A stretch of DNA of 64,000 bases from Haliotis asinina (Eukaryota; Mollusca; Gastropoda; Lepetellida; Haliotidae). The stretch spans positions 3,093,501 to 3,157,500 of the forward strand of contig NC_090288.1 of NCBI RefSeq assembly GCF_037392515.1, in the 5' to 3' direction. A model generated the notes under the pieces. The model did not search any database and had not been told where the DNA came from. It worked only from the letters and a program-made list of their open reading frames with translations. Below, one piece after another: positions 23,701 through 38,700 of the stretch. How positions within the stretch are numbered: the stretch's first letter is position 1; every line of letters begins with the position of its first letter. Both the position numbers and the translations under genes were made by a program.

Positions 23701-26700
23701 TTCCATTGAACACTGACATTACAGAGCACACTGACATAAAATGGCAGATTTCAGAAATCTTGTACCCTAAAATCAGGATTGTAAAAGTTTATGTCTCACT
23801 CTGGACTCTCAGGGATGTAAGCTAGATGAAGAAAGGTCACACTGACATTGAAATTCCAAACTGAATTCTGTCATGATTTTAAATGGATACAGTTAGAATA
23901 AGATTGGCGAAGGGCACTGTACCAGGAGACTTGAGGGTCCAGCATGCCCATGTCCTTGGTGTTGACATAGGGCGGGTTGCTCACAATCACATCAAACACA
24001 CCCAGATGACCTGTGTCTGAAACATGCAGAGGGAGTGAGTGAGTGCTTGTGACTTTAAGATGAAATAGCTCAAATGGGGTTCAATAACACTTTCAAACAA
24101 CAGTAGATAAAGATTTTAAAGTATTCGCTCTTCACACCAAAGACCTGGGTTTGAATCCCCACATAGGTACGATATGTGAAGCCCATTTCTGGTGTCCCCC
24201 ACCATGATGCTGTGGGAACAAATTCCATAACCAAGAGTGAAATTTATGGCATGCTCAGATGTTGACATGTAGTGGGGGTCATTGCGCTACACACCATGAC
24301 ACAGAAAGACAATAACCCAATAATTTGGATTAATAATTTCAAATTCAGGCTTCCTCAAAATATATCTTAGGCCATGATCAAGGAGAGCGGGCAAGTTGGT
24401 GTTTTCCTGGTACTCAGATGAAGAATGATAATACTGTTTAAGGCCAGAACAATTTTATTTCTTGTTTTACAGATTTTTGTCCTCAGAAAACCTAAAGGCA
24501 GGAGGGAAAAACATCAAATCAAAATCAGAGTAACATTCCTTCAAAATAATAAAAACATTTTACTTTTGGCACTTTATGAAATCCAAATGGGGGCAAAAGA
24601 GAAATCCAAAAGAAATTTTCTTTCAAGTTTACAGTTTGGGCCAATAAAAACATTAGGATTTTATTTTTTGAGCAGGGAAAATAAATATTTTTTTCTTATT
24701 CTTGAAAATATACAACCGGCAAATCCGTAAAACAAGAAGTAAACTTGGTCTGGCCTAATAGATACACAAGTTCTTTATTCTATGAAAGGCGATGTTTCAA
24801 CTTTTCATCACCCCACCTTGTAAAATACCCATCAAGGAAGTCATAGTATTCAGATTTCTTGAGAAAATGAATAATGTTGTTGTTGAACACTGACAAGCAG
24901 CCTAATCCCACCAGTTCTGTGACAGGCAGCCTAATCCCACCAGTTCTGTGACTGGCAGCCTAATCTCACCAGCTCTGTGACAAGCAGCCTAATCCCACCA
25001 GTTCTGTGACAAGCAGCCTAATCCCACCAGTTCTGTGACAGGCAGCCTAATCCCACCAGTTCTGTGACAGGCAGCCTAATCCCACCAGTTCTGTGACAGG
25101 CAAGCCTAATCCCACCAGTTCTGTGACAGGCAGCCTAATCCCACCAGTTCAGTGACAGGCAAGCCTAATCCCACCAGTTCTGTGACAGGCAGCCTAATCC
25201 CACCAGTTCTGTGACAGGCAAGCCTAATCCCACCAGTTCTGTGACAGGCAAGCCTTGCTCAGACACATCAAGGATTGACAATATCAACAACTATCTCTGT
25301 CCTCAGATGCATCCCACATTCATAACCTGAAAATATTTTATAAATGCTTCAATCAGTTTAGTAATCTCTCTCAGACATGCTATTTTGTTCAGGTTTGTCA
25401 AATGATGCCGGCTTCTCGTGCTGCGTTAAATCCCTTTCACAAGCCAGTATCCCATGATTGTAGTTTGAATCCAAGATTCAAATAGTGATGATCTGGCACT
25501 TGGCACTTACAATCATTGGAAAAGGTCACTCACCTGTGACAATATCTGTGTGTATCAAGGAATTTAAACCTAATGACACCTACAAAAGGTAAAGCATAAT
25601 CACCTGTTTTGGTATAAAGATGTGTCAGGTAGCTCCCACATACTGATATCCAGGTGTACCAGGTAACTCACCTGTTCTGGTATATAGGTTATCAAGTAAC
25701 TCAACTGGTGTAGGTGCATCAGGTAACACACATGTCCTAATAACCAGGTGTACCAGGTAACACACGTGCACTGATATTAAGATGAACCAGGTCACTCACC
25801 TGTACTGACATAAAGGTATAACAGATAATGCAACTCCACTGATATCCAGGTGTACCATGTAACTAGCCTGTACTAAAATCCAGGTATACCAGGTAACTCA
25901 CTTAAACTGATAATCCAGGTGTATCAGGTAACTCACCTGCACTTATGTCCAGGTGTATCACATCAAGTCTGTCTGTCAGCCCTAGGCAGGCGGCATTATG
26001 TGCAGTCAGTTCACAGGCATGTGTCGTCTTATCAATAGCTACCGCCTCCATCTGAAGTCACATGTGAAAACTGGTGCTCTTCTACCCCAACAAAAACGTT
26101 GAAAAATGTGGAATCAGATTAGAAATGTTGCCTATTCCAGTAACAAAAGTCAGATAAAACAAGAATTGGAGATATCTGCTGGCACTTTTAAAATTTAAAC
26201 TTCTCTTTGGTTTGATGTTATTTCAACTGGATCAACAATGCTTTTCAGAAATCCTCATCTATAAATAGTTTGGGGAAATGTGCAAGAATAGGTGTGGACA
26301 GAAAGGATCATTACTGGAGGAAAATGAGATTTTCCAATACTATCAGAAGATCCTGTCAAGATCTAAGGGAGGCAACTATTCACAGAGTTCTAGAAACACA
26401 TAGTGTGCCAATAATACAAATGAAGTTTGTTTCAAGAAGGAAACATACATATATCTACTTTCAAGATCAAAATAACATTTTAGAACCTGTGGCAATTCTT
26501 TCAACAGAGCAAGAGTTATGGCCCCTGATCCACATCCAATTTCGAGCAACCGTATGTGTTGATTCTCCAAGTCTTTGAGATATAACTTGATGAAACCGAC
26601 CAGCTCCTAGGTAATAATAAAATGATGTTAGAATTCATTAACTGATCAAGGAGAGTGATGATTAAGTACATTTCAGTCTAAGTGAGCTTGGCTCAATATT

Positions 26701-29700
26701 ACCATTACATCACCATGCTCAGCCTAACAAAACCTTAGTAGAAGGTCATGTCAGCTAACCTTGAGTAACCTATGACAGTCTAATCAAATGCAAGACAGAC
26801 GAACAAATTTCACCAATCAGATAACAGCAAAATTTCCTGGTCACTAACACTGATCTCTTAACAACCGAAAATCTGCATAAAACACAGATATTTGACCTGC
26901 AGTACATAGTATTACGTACGCTTAGGGCATTTTGATGACATGGTTACCAGAAACTAATATAATCTGCAAGCTAACATCCTTGAATATCAACAAAAATGTC
27001 ATTTTCTGAATAAAATTTATATTACATACCATCCTGACACATGCTTAATTGCTTTTCTCTTCTTCCCTGGCGAAAGTAGTGGAATACCTGAAAACCCTTG
27101 AAGTTCCCTTCTAAAAGAAGCAGATGTAAAATACACTGACCCATGAGTAGCCTCCCCTTTCCCATGCAAATAGTCAGCTGACCGACCATGCTTGTCACTC
27201 TCTCCTTATAAATCGCCCAACACGAGAATGAAAGGAATTCAGCGTGTCTGTGAGGGGCGGCTGGGAGGGCTTAAATCATGAGTCAGGATAAGTACAAAAT
27301 ATCAATTTTATTTAGAAAATTACACATTTTTCCTTATCCTGACTCATGCTTAATAGCTTACAGAATCCAACAGAAACGGCGATGGGTCAGGCCACGCTGT
27401 ATTCTGCAGGCTGTCAAAATTATGTGCAATAATTCCCCCCTAACGGGAACTTGTAATGGCAATAATTCGGTCATGTTCCTCTAATATTCATCGTACATTC
27501 TGGGGGGATCACATCCAGTCGAACTTGTCTTCTGCAGAAGGCTTTGTTGACTGGAGCATGATGATATCTTTCTTTCTTTATTCATGTGAATGTAGGCCAT
27601 CGGCCAATGATACAGATACATTTGCAGCCTTCAAGCTGGGTTGACGACGATCATTAGCGTAAAATATAAACATTGCATTAGTCGGTTGAATTTACACACG
27701 GTTTGATGAGTGAAAACATCAGCGGGAATAAAACAGTTACATAAGTCATTGTAAGCAGTGCATATCAACAAGAAACAATACTCATTTTCCACGTAGTTAC
27801 AGTAACACATTTCACACACTCTTGGAAATTTTAACTATAAATTATATATTCATATACTTATCCTATCTCACATTATGCATCTCTCTTCCTCATTTCGACC
27901 ATATGTGGAAACATGCTGTCAGCTAAGTTGAATCAAATCTTCCTGGCCTCTGACCCCTGCTATAGACACCTGTCAATCATCTTGCTTGTGCATACAAGTC
28001 TCAGGTGATCGCGTGACTTGTATTTGTCATTCTCTTTTGTGTCGCACCACAGTGTGGACATGTGTTGTCCCTGTGAAGATATAATTTGGAATTGTGAATA
28101 ATCATGGGTGGATCTAAAGAGATGGTATCTGAGAAGCGTAAATGTTGATTTTGACTCAACTTAGCTGACAGCACGTTTCCACACATTGTCAAAAGGGGGA
28201 ACATGAGACAGGATAAGCTTAAAAATTTAAGCTTTCTGGTGTTTTTGTATATCTACCCATTTCTATATTCAATTGGTGTGAACTACAGGGTAACCATTGA
28301 TGGAGGTGAAGGTGTCCTTTAGGTCACCATCATAGACCCCTATGACAATCCCACAGAACTACTCAATCACCTCAATGTGCAGCACCAAAGAATCCAGTTC
28401 ACCTTGGAAACAGAAGCAAATCTAAAGTTACCCTTTCTGGATGTGTCTCTCCAAAATACAGGAAATGAACTCAAGACCTCAGTTTACCGAAAGCCCACGC
28501 ACACAGACCAGTACATCATCCATTACAACTCATGCCACCATCCAAAGATTAAACAAGCCATCACTGCAACAGTCACGAGATGTGCCAAAGCCATCTGCCA
28601 CCCTGTTGCTCTCAACAAAGAACTGGAGCACCTAAAGGACACCTTCACCTCCATCAATGGTTACCCTGCACACCTAGTCTCTAGAATCATCAACAAGTCT
28701 ATCAGACCCTCAAAACCTAAACCCAAAGCTGCTTCATCACCCATCAGATCACCATTCCCTACCTAGGCCCTGTCAGCCATCAGATCTCATGACTCGTGAA
28801 AAACAAAGCCAACATTGATGTCACCTTCTCCAGCAACAAAACCATCAAAACCCTCCTACGCTCCAATGGCAAAGGCACCAGTAGCTCCAAACCAAAAACC
28901 CCAGAGGATGCGTATATCAAATCTTTTGTGACTGTGGTGACATATACTTTGGAGAAACCCTTAGACCCCTTAACACCAGACTGAAAGAACATCAGGCATC
29001 CGTCAACAAACTTGACCTCAAATCGGCTGTTTCCGAACACATCAGCAAGAACCAGGACCACACCATCATATGGGAAGCCACTAAGGCCCTATCTGTCAAC
29101 AACAGCAACTGGCAGCAAAGGAAATTGCAAGAGGCCATAGATATCAGTAGAAGCCATCCAGCTATCACCCGTGACCAAGGAACACATCTCCCTAGTGCTT
29201 GGGACTTACTGATATTGCAATAATTCATTATCATTGCTGCCCACTTCACATACTACCAACAAGGCCCACTCCCACTTGTTATATCCCGCCACATCAGCCA
29301 CGCCCGGAACAACATTCCCTGGCTTCCCTTGTCCATTATGCCCCACCCCATCTGGCTTCCTACTGTTTATCTTACCAATCATGCCTGGGTTAACAACCCC
29401 CTGGCTTCCACTCCTGTCCATCCACCAATTAACTACTGGCTTCCTTTGTCATACTGTTGTTGTTTCTACATGTACATAAATAGCTTGTTGTACTCCATTG
29501 CTTCATTCACCTGATGAAGAAGTAAGAATGTACTTTGAAACGTCATGACTCTTCACAATAAGGAAGTTGTCATCCATAAAAAAACTCGTGCCTTCAAACA
29601 GATTGTCAGTTAGCAATCTCACTATCTTGTCATAATACCCTTGTCCTTGATGTCAAAAGTAACTAGCATCCTGCTAGTGTTCGATGCAACTGAATGTCAA

Positions 29701-32700
29701 GATACTATAATCAAGACCAGTTGCGACCCATCTTCATGTACAATTATCTTCATTGCGAGTACAGGTTCATAATCACTCATGCTAGTCTGTTCGAGACGTG
29801 TGCGTGGACTTTCCACCATTATACTCTGAAGAGTGCCTGGCTTCCACAAGTCACATGATAAAATGGGTGAGCGCCTTCAAGGAACTGATGAATGTCAGTG
29901 ACGTCCTCCATGGCTATGTCTCGTAGGTAATGGTTGGCAAACACTGTGTTTGATTTCCGAAAGCAGCCCTCCATTATAGTTGATAACAACCAATTTCCAT
30001 GTAGAGCTAGTGTAGAGGCCAAGGCTCTGACTTCAAGTGGGTTGGAGGCTTGCAGAGGTTCCAATCCTACTGCTTTGTAGGCTCTTAGTGTAACAGTTCT
30101 GATCAACACTGAGATAGTGTTGCTGGATACTTCCGAAGGTGTCTCAGTAGATATACGGATAAACAGGCGCTTGAAACGTTGTCTTCTAGACTTGGTATGT
30201 GACAGATATATCTCCAAAACTCTGACTGGACATAATGATAGGTTTTGAATATCACAAGGTTCAAGGATTGAAGATAAAGCTGGTATGTGGATTTGTCTAT
30301 CCGGTTGACCTGGCAGTTGATTTTTCGCAATCAAATCCCATTGTAGACCCAGATGAGCTGTCCCTTGATGACTTGCATCAAACCTCATGTGGTTGAAGTC
30401 TAGAGCATGAATTTCTGACATTCGTGCAGCTGTAGCCAAGGCAAGTAAAAACAGCATCTTCTGAGTCAGCAGTTCAAATCAGGTCCGGTCGAGCGGCTTG
30501 TACACATCACTTGTGAGATGTTAAACCTGCGTTGTTAATCTTCCAACTTGAAGGAGCGTAGTAAAGCAAGTAGCTCAGGTACTTTAGTCAGCTTGATAGC
30601 TGTTTTCATGGTGACGACTGAGCTGAGAGCTGCCAAGTATGTAGATAATGTAGAGACCTATGGAATGTCGTAGATGGCATAGATAATCTGCTATCTGAGG
30701 ATGTGTCGCTTTCGTCGCCATGGAACCATTCTTCCTGGCGTCTCAACTGGTTTCCACTTGTCATCATATAAGGTGCGAGTGGATTTCCGTAAGGCTGAAG
30801 TGACTGCTTTCGCTACTCTCGCTGAGTATCCTCTGTGCTGTGTTGCAGGCTCCTGTGACATGCTTTTATTCAGAGGTTCAGACTGTCAGACTGTCCCTGC
30901 GCAGACGTTCGATCAATGAGTCCACCACCATAGAAAACGCTTCAAATTGTCTGGGAGCAGAATCTGAATCTGTTGTTGAGAAGAAGATTCAAGATCGGCA
31001 TTATCTATGCCATATCGTGACAAGCACATTTAACACTGAAAAGAAATATATGCCTACTATAAAAACCTGTTGACGAAGGACAATAAAAGAACTAGAATAT
31101 CACAATTATCATTAAAACTAGCGTGGAAAGTTAAATTTAATATCACTATCTGGACAAAAGAATATAAAAGCAGGCTATAGATCGCCATACTAGAGACCAT
31201 GGGGACTTACAGTACCTTTGCCACCTGCCTACATCATCCCTTCAGTCACTGGAGAGTGTATGAAATGCTAGCCAAAATAAAAATAATATGAATACTACGA
31301 TTAAAAATCTGGTAGACTTAAATTTACATCAGATGTTTTGGGACTTACATACCCTCTCAGGAGGACAATATTTTTACAACGCTTCAACCCCCTTTGAGGG
31401 TACAGCCACTAACAATTCTAGTTACTAACCTAAACTACCAATAATTAAAATATATCTGTCTACAGAAACATGTTGCTCAAATTCAACCATAAAAATCGAT
31501 TTACTTTAAAAAACCAATGATTAAATGAGGACTAACAGTGGTAAAAAGATCCTTGATAGTTTTGACATTGAGATATTTATCCCTTGTGATAGAGAATTCA
31601 ACACAGTCAAGCAGGATATGCTTGACCATGACTCTCATCACAAGGGATACAAAACGGAGGATCCTCACCTTTTAACAGGTACTTATGGGTATATCTTGTA
31701 TGGCCAATACGACATTGTCGCATGATGTCCTCTTCAAATCTGGACTGATAACCCAAGTAGGTATAACCAATGTAGGGTTTTATTTCATGTAGCTTATTGA
31801 TACCTACTTGGGTGTCCCCTTCTTCTGCATCAGATCACAGATGTAAGTTCTAATGCTAGCTTTGTAATCAGAGTATGGAATAAGAAGTGGTGTCACAGAT
31901 TTGTTGAGAGTTGTCTTGGCAGCTAGATCAGCCATCGTTTTACCAGAAATGCCTACGTGGCTGGGTAACCAACAAAAGACGATGTCGTAATGGCCAGTAG
32001 CAAGATCATTATACAATTCAATGATTTCAATTAAAAGTGGACGTTTATAAGACAAATTTTTAACAGCCCGAAGGCAAGAAAGAGTCAGAATAGATTATAT
32101 ACTGTTTATGTTTAGGGTGTCCTTGAATATATTAAAGAGCTGTTAACATGGCGTTTGCTTCTGCAGTAAAAATTGAGCTGTCATCTGGAATTCTAGAAGG
32201 TATTTTTCTCGATCCAGTGACAGTGGCACAAGCTACTGCACCACCGTCCTTGGAACCATCTGTAAATAAGGGTTTGTACTTGCTATGTTTAGTTTTTAAT
32301 TGATTATGTTCTTGTTTATATTGTAATTCTTTAGTGTCTGATTTTTTAAATGATATTAATGTTAGGTCAACCTGTGGCCGACAACTGCCAAGGAGGAGAA
32401 GAAAGAAGACGGGATGGAGCTATGTTTTCCAGCTCAATGCCGGCCGAAGGAAGAAAGGGTTTAATACTATGTCCTTGAGGTGGAACAAGAGAAGACTTCT
32501 TGTTATACAAATCCTCATAAAGTGGATTGAACACACATTTGTATGCAGGGTTAGATTCAATAGAGTATAATTTAGTAATGTATTGTAAGGATAATTTTAT
32601 ACGACATTGTGTAAGAGATGGTTCATCAGCCTCAACGTAAAGACTGTCAGTAGGTGAAGTTCTGAAAGATCCGAGACAAGGTCTTAAACCTTGGTTGTGG

Positions 32701-35700
32701 ACAGAAGGTTACTTTTACAGGCTCCACCATATACAATGGAGCCATAATTGAGTTTTGAACAGACCAGTGATTGATGTATGTGTAAAAGGGTAGTTTGATC
32801 CCCTTCCCACTTTGAGTTGGAAACAACCTTCAACAAATCAAGTGCCTTCAGGCATTCAGCTTTAAGGGATTTGATATGGGGTAAGAAGGATAAATGAGAA
32901 TCAAAAATTGAACCCAAGAACTTGGCCTCCTTTACAACTTTGATGGGAGTGCCATTTAAAGATAGTTCAAGGTCCTCATGCGGCTTATGTTTTCTACAAA
33001 AGTGTATACAATTAGTTTTGGACTTAGAAAATTTAAAGCTGTTTTCAAGACACCATTTATTTATTTTATTTAAACATAACTGTAGTTGCCATTCAATAGT
33101 ATGCATATTTTTACCACGACAAGAAATATTAGAATCATTCACAAAAAGTGATCCGTCACTGGAATCGCTTAAAACCTTGGATAAACTGTTGATCTTAATA
33201 CTAAATAAAGTGATGGACAAAATAATGCCTTGTGGAACACCCTGATCCTGATTGTAATGATCAGACAGGGTTGAACCCACTCGGACTTGAAACTGTCAGT
33301 TAAAAACTGTGACGTAAAATGAGGTAAACAACCTCTCAACCCAAAATCATGTAAATCCTTTAAAATGCCATGCTTCTAGGTGGTATTGTATGCTTTCTCA
33401 AGATCAAAGAATATCGATACAGCTTGTTGTTTATTTACCTTAGCATTTTTGACAAAGGATTCTAAACATACCAAATGATCAATGGTACCTCTATTCTTCC
33501 AAAAACCACATTGAATATTTGTAATGAGGATGTTGGTTTCCAGATACCAAATTAATCTGTTATTTACCATTCACTCCATGGTTTTACAGACACAGCTAGT
33601 TAAAGATATCGGTCTGTAATTGGAAGGATCAGTATGATCCTTACCAGGTTTGGGTATAGGGATTACAATGGCATTACACCATGAAGGAGGTTTCCAGATG
33701 TCCATATTTTGTCAAATATCTCTAAAAGTGTGACAAGACATAGTTCAGGCAAGTGTTTCAGCAGCTGATCACGAATACTGTCATTACCTGCTGCTGTGTC
33801 CTGAGCTTGCTCAAGAGCAGTATATAGCTGAAGTAATGAAAACACTTCATTATAGTCTTCAGTGTTATCTGATTCAAAATTAAGTTTTGTCTTCTCCTGT
33901 TGTTTCTGATTTCTCTGACACTCAGGGACATAATTTGTCAATGAAAATTTTTTAGCAAATGTTTCGCCAATTTTTTTGCATTTGTCAGTAATTAAATTAT
34001 CATCATCTTTGAGATGGTGAACGGCAGATTTTGAACCTTTGCCTTTAATTCATTGAACAATGTTCCATACTTTGGACACTGGCGTGCGTGAATTAATTTT
34101 GGAAATATAGTTTCTCCAAGATTGTCGCTTACTTTGTTTAAAGGTATGACGCGCCTTTGCATTCAGTATTTTAAATCTGTTTAAGTTATGTGACAGTTGG
34201 GTGATAGCAGAAGTATTTCTTTCTTTTTCCTTGCTTTTCTAGCATTTTCACAGTCTGTCGTAAACCATAGCTTTTGTACATGTGGAGTTGTAGATCATCT
34301 TGGTATGCACTCATCAGCAATTACATTTAAAAATTCAGAAAATACCTGAATAGGGTCAGCAATATCAATGAAACATTCAGGTTGTAGTTTAGATGTGCAT
34401 CTTGAATAAGATGAAGAATCAGTCGGACAAGATTCAGATAATATCGTTGGAAAGTGATCACTTCCACAGAGATCGTTGGGAACTGACCAATCAATTTCGC
34501 TAAGCAGATTAGAGTCTGCAAGATACAAATCTAGAGAAGAGTAGGTGCCGGTTGCAGGATGCAGATAAGTGCTTGAATCATCGTTAAAAAAGCACAGGTC
34601 ATTATTTGAGATAAAATCTTCCAGTACATGGCTGTGGATAACATTCTGCTTAGCAAGGATTGAAGATCCACCAGAGGCCCTATCACCCGAAGGTGAGAAA
34701 TAATGATATGCATCATACTGACGTAAACTAAAAGTATCTGTCTGTTTCAGATGACTTTCCTGTAGACAAAATGATGATGGTGCCAGATCTTGGACTAACA
34801 GATGTAACTCATTATAATTAGTCTTCAATCCTCTACAGTTCCATTGTACTATATCTTTGGAAGACATTATCTTTTTGGTTGGGTTGATTGGGGATCTACC
34901 CCTCACTTTCCTGGAGGGCGACAAGCTATGTGCCCTGTGGTGGATGTTATCTGACACATCCATGTCCTCGAGTGAACCATATTTATTGAATAATTTTATA
35001 CGATTCTCTGAACCCTTGGGTGGTCTATCAGTCTTTTCCCCATTACCTGCTCTCGGTTTGACAGTACTTTTAGACTTTGAATTTGTTTCAGATCGAGTCT
35101 GTTCTGTAGATTGTGATAATCTCTGTTCTTCACCCTGAACTGTAGATGGCACATGGGCGTTCACATTTGTTTCTGAAGTCTGAGTAGATTGCTCAGGCGT
35201 GAAAAGTTTCGGATTATCAGCTTTAACCTAAGTCAGGTAAGTTTGAGGCACATTTGATGAAGTGGATACTTTTTTTATTCATGGTTTCAGAAGATAATCT
35301 GATGACTGATGCATAAGTTGTATTAGGTAGTGTTGATTCCACAATCTTTTTAGCATCTGCAAAACTAACATTTTGAGTGAATTTCACTTTGTTTATTTCC
35401 ATTTGCTTTTGCCATATTCTACATTCTTTGGAAAAAGATGAATGATTGCCTGAACAATTTGTGCATTTTTTGACAGTGCTGGTGTAGTCTTCCGTCACAT
35501 GAGACGTTTCACTACAATGAGCACATCACTGGCTGTGCACAGGAATTAACTCCATGACCATATTTTTGGCATCGAAAACACCTCAATGGATTTGGGATGT
35601 AGACTACAACTGCGATATTACAGTAACCCACTTTAACAGACTGAGGGAGACTTGGGGATGAGAATGAAAAAAGATATGTGTTTGTGGATATCAGTTCATT

Positions 35701-38700
35701 GTTTTTCCGGGTAGTAAATTGTCTTACACATGTCACACCTTGATCTTTTTTTTTCAGACACAATTTCCAGTTCTGACATGTCAGCTAACAAACGGTCTCT
35801 ATCTCTTATGATGCCTTTAGAAGTATTCAAACGGTCTCTATCTCTTATGATGCCTTTAGAAGTATTCAAGGTTCTATGGGCAGTGACTGAAACAGGAATG
35901 CCAGCCAACGTCTGCATTGACAATATGGTTGGAAGCCTGCTGTTTTCGATTGCATTCTATCAGTAGAGATCCTGAACGCAAGCGTTTGATGTCCTTAACA
36001 TCGCCTGCAATGCCATATATCCCCTTAGAAATAATAAAAGGGTTCAACTTAAGTGGAGTCTTGTCAACAGTATCAAGAACAACGAAACGAGTCCAAGTTT
36101 CTGTTACAGTGGATTCATTCTCTTCATTGTCATTGTCGAGCTGACGTTTGGTCTTTTTTGAGGGAGTCTGGTAAGCCATAATGAGCTGATAATTGTTTCA
36201 TCATCCAAGCTTCCCACCCACCACGGAGTATCACCAGGACAATGCTATAAACAAGCAGATCTCCAGCTTGCAGCACCAAGGATACCGGGATGATATACTC
36301 CAACAGAAAAATTAAAAGTATAATTATTCCATCAGATTGACACATGAGCCATCGCCTTTTGGGCATAAGACTCTAGGCAAAGTTTATGAAAAATGTATCA
36401 TGAAGTTAAATCTTTTTCTATGAATAAGGGTGCCAAGACCATATTTTCAAAAAGTAAAAAGGTTGTCCAATCATATAAAATGTATGCACAGGCTTGGCAT
36501 GACCAGCCGATTGGTTGAACCGGGCCACTTCAACCACCCATCTAGGTGAAGTAAGGGCTGAAGTGGTGTGTTGGACAAATGGAACACAGTAAAAGCCCAA
36601 CTGCCCTCAACCACCAGGATCCCGTCTTCCACCTGCAAACAGGTTGCCCAATTTGGTTGCCTCTTACGACCAGCAATGGGGTGCTGTGGACACATTTGGT
36701 CCCGTTTCCACATGGGAGAAGAGCACTTAGCATTACCCAGCACCCACCACGAGGAGGTGGCTCTTCACAGGTGCCTGAAGATTCAAGAAGCGTTGTAACA
36801 GGCGCAGCTGTAGTCTTCCTCTTCTGGTCAAATTGTGTGCTGACATGAGGAGACCTAGGAGACACTGCCATTGTTGAAGTGTCAACAGAGAGAGTAGTGC
36901 TTGATTTATCATATCTTGAATCTTGACCCACCGGTGCTCTGGGAAAACAATCTGATTCTATGGTTTTGATGAAACGAATCTCGAGGAAGCTGAGATCTTG
37001 TTGAGGCTCCAATTCTGACTTCAGATGATTTACTAACCATCCCAGTTGTGTTAGAAGCCTGATGGTCTGCAGTCTGAGTTGATTTTTCTCTTGATGCCCT
37101 TGTATCCCGTCGTCCAGGTAGAAAGCACTGCGTAGCCCCCTCAGGTGTAGGAAGTTGACAATGGGTTTGGTTACCCGAATAAATAGCCATGGGGCCGAAG
37201 ATATTCCAAACAGTAGGACCATCCACTGGTAGTTCTGACAGTTGAAAAGGAAGAGCAGATAATTCCTGGATTCTCGATGTATCGGGATGTGCAGGTATGC
37301 ATCTTGCAGGTCAGTGCTGGCGAGATAATATGCAGGTCAGATGGGGAGTCTTAGTTGAGGAAGATGTATCATCTTGAAGCGTTCTGGTTTCCATAGAAAC
37401 TTCTTGTTGAATTCCTTCATGATGTATACGAGTCGAAATTTCTACTGGGAAGTAAAAGCCAGGTGTCAGACTCCGTGCCTGTATTACTTCTACTTCTCCC
37501 TTCTTCTTCTGGCATTGGTCAACTTGTCTAGTTGATTTGATGCATAAATGATGGGAGCTGGTACTCTTGTGAGTGGCGGTGTAGTTTCCAACGGAATCTT
37601 GTAGCCGTCTCGAAGAATCTGCATGACATAGTTGTCATTGAGAATTCCCCAATTCGTCCAGTAGAGTTGAAGACATCCACCCACTTGAGACATTTGTACT
37701 GGATCGGCTGAGGGTGGAAGACTCCAGTTGCTCTGAACCTGACTTTCAATGTTTACGTCCCCTTCCATCCCTAGACGAACGGCCGGACATCTGGAGGCGC
37801 TTGTTTCCTCCGTAGGGGTGACAAAAAGGAGATGACTTCTCTCCTCGAGCATTAAACTTCTTATCTCTTGCTATTTGCACCCTGGAGAACTTGAACTTAT
37901 TGGTGTAGTGTTGACTTGTCTGCTTGAACACTGATGTCAAGGTGTCTATGGATTTAACCATCATGACTTCTCTGGAGTCTTGGGCGACTGTCCTTGCTAC
38001 CTCTTCACTCTTTCCATCAGATACAGTAGGCGCTGACCACAGGGCTTGATATAACACCTTTGTGAAGTTCTCGTTCCATGATGAGGCAGACCTTCAGTCC
38101 CACAATAGTAGAAGCTAGGTGTTCGGACATGAACTGCTGATCCTTCTTCTGAGTGATGAAAGTTGACAGGATCATTCTCTCTTCCTTGCTGGCAGGATTG
38201 CTGAACTTTGCAATGAGAAGTCTCGATGATGGCTCTAGATCGAGCTAGTCCGAAGAAGGTGTGTCTCGTAGTGGTGTCGAGCTGAGCAGCCCTCTTGTCG
38301 TCTGCCTTGTAGGATCTGTTGTAGGCAGTACTGATGACTTTGTATGCTTTGTCTACATCTGGTGCTCTGATGAAGGACTCCATATGATGAAGAGGGAAAC
38401 AATGAGCATTGAACGGCGGCATGTGTTGTTGTTGAAACTTGGTTGCTGACTCGAATGCTATAGATAACGCCTCAGGAATCGTAGATATTGGAGCTATCGG
38501 TGGGAACGCTAGCAAAAAATGGATGTCGTCAATCTTCATCTTGTAAGTGTTAACTTCGTTGGAGTACTTGGATGGTGAGCCTAAGTCCAGGCCACTTGAG
38601 ATCCACGACGGGAGCGTGATCCACACGAGCAAGCATCCTCACTCACACGAGTGTAACCACTCACATGAGTGCACTCACTTATTGTGGGTGGATCTCTCTC

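Larger units (their letters stand above)
31080..36420 (-). mobile_element. Nimb/I-group non-LTR retrotransposon, near full length but inactive
   Basis: About 5.3 kb on the minus strand with ORF1 (36179-35223), an AP endonuclease (about 34980-34295), reverse transcriptase (33941-32684) and RNase H (about 32240-31804), the order of I/Nimb-type LINEs. Frames are broken throughout. The 5' boundary (near 36420) and 3' boundary (near 31080) are set by where the DIRS coding sequence resumes; no target-site duplication could be fixed by eye. Confidence 0.8.

Noticed and set aside
24425..24730. 101-codon frame rich in Lys, Phe and Ile
   Set aside because: Coincides with the AT-rich Harbinger-like MITE; composition explains it.
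24885..25258. CRISPR-like regularly spaced repeats
   Set aside because: The repeats abut with no unique spacers and the genome is eukaryotic; it is a minisatellite.
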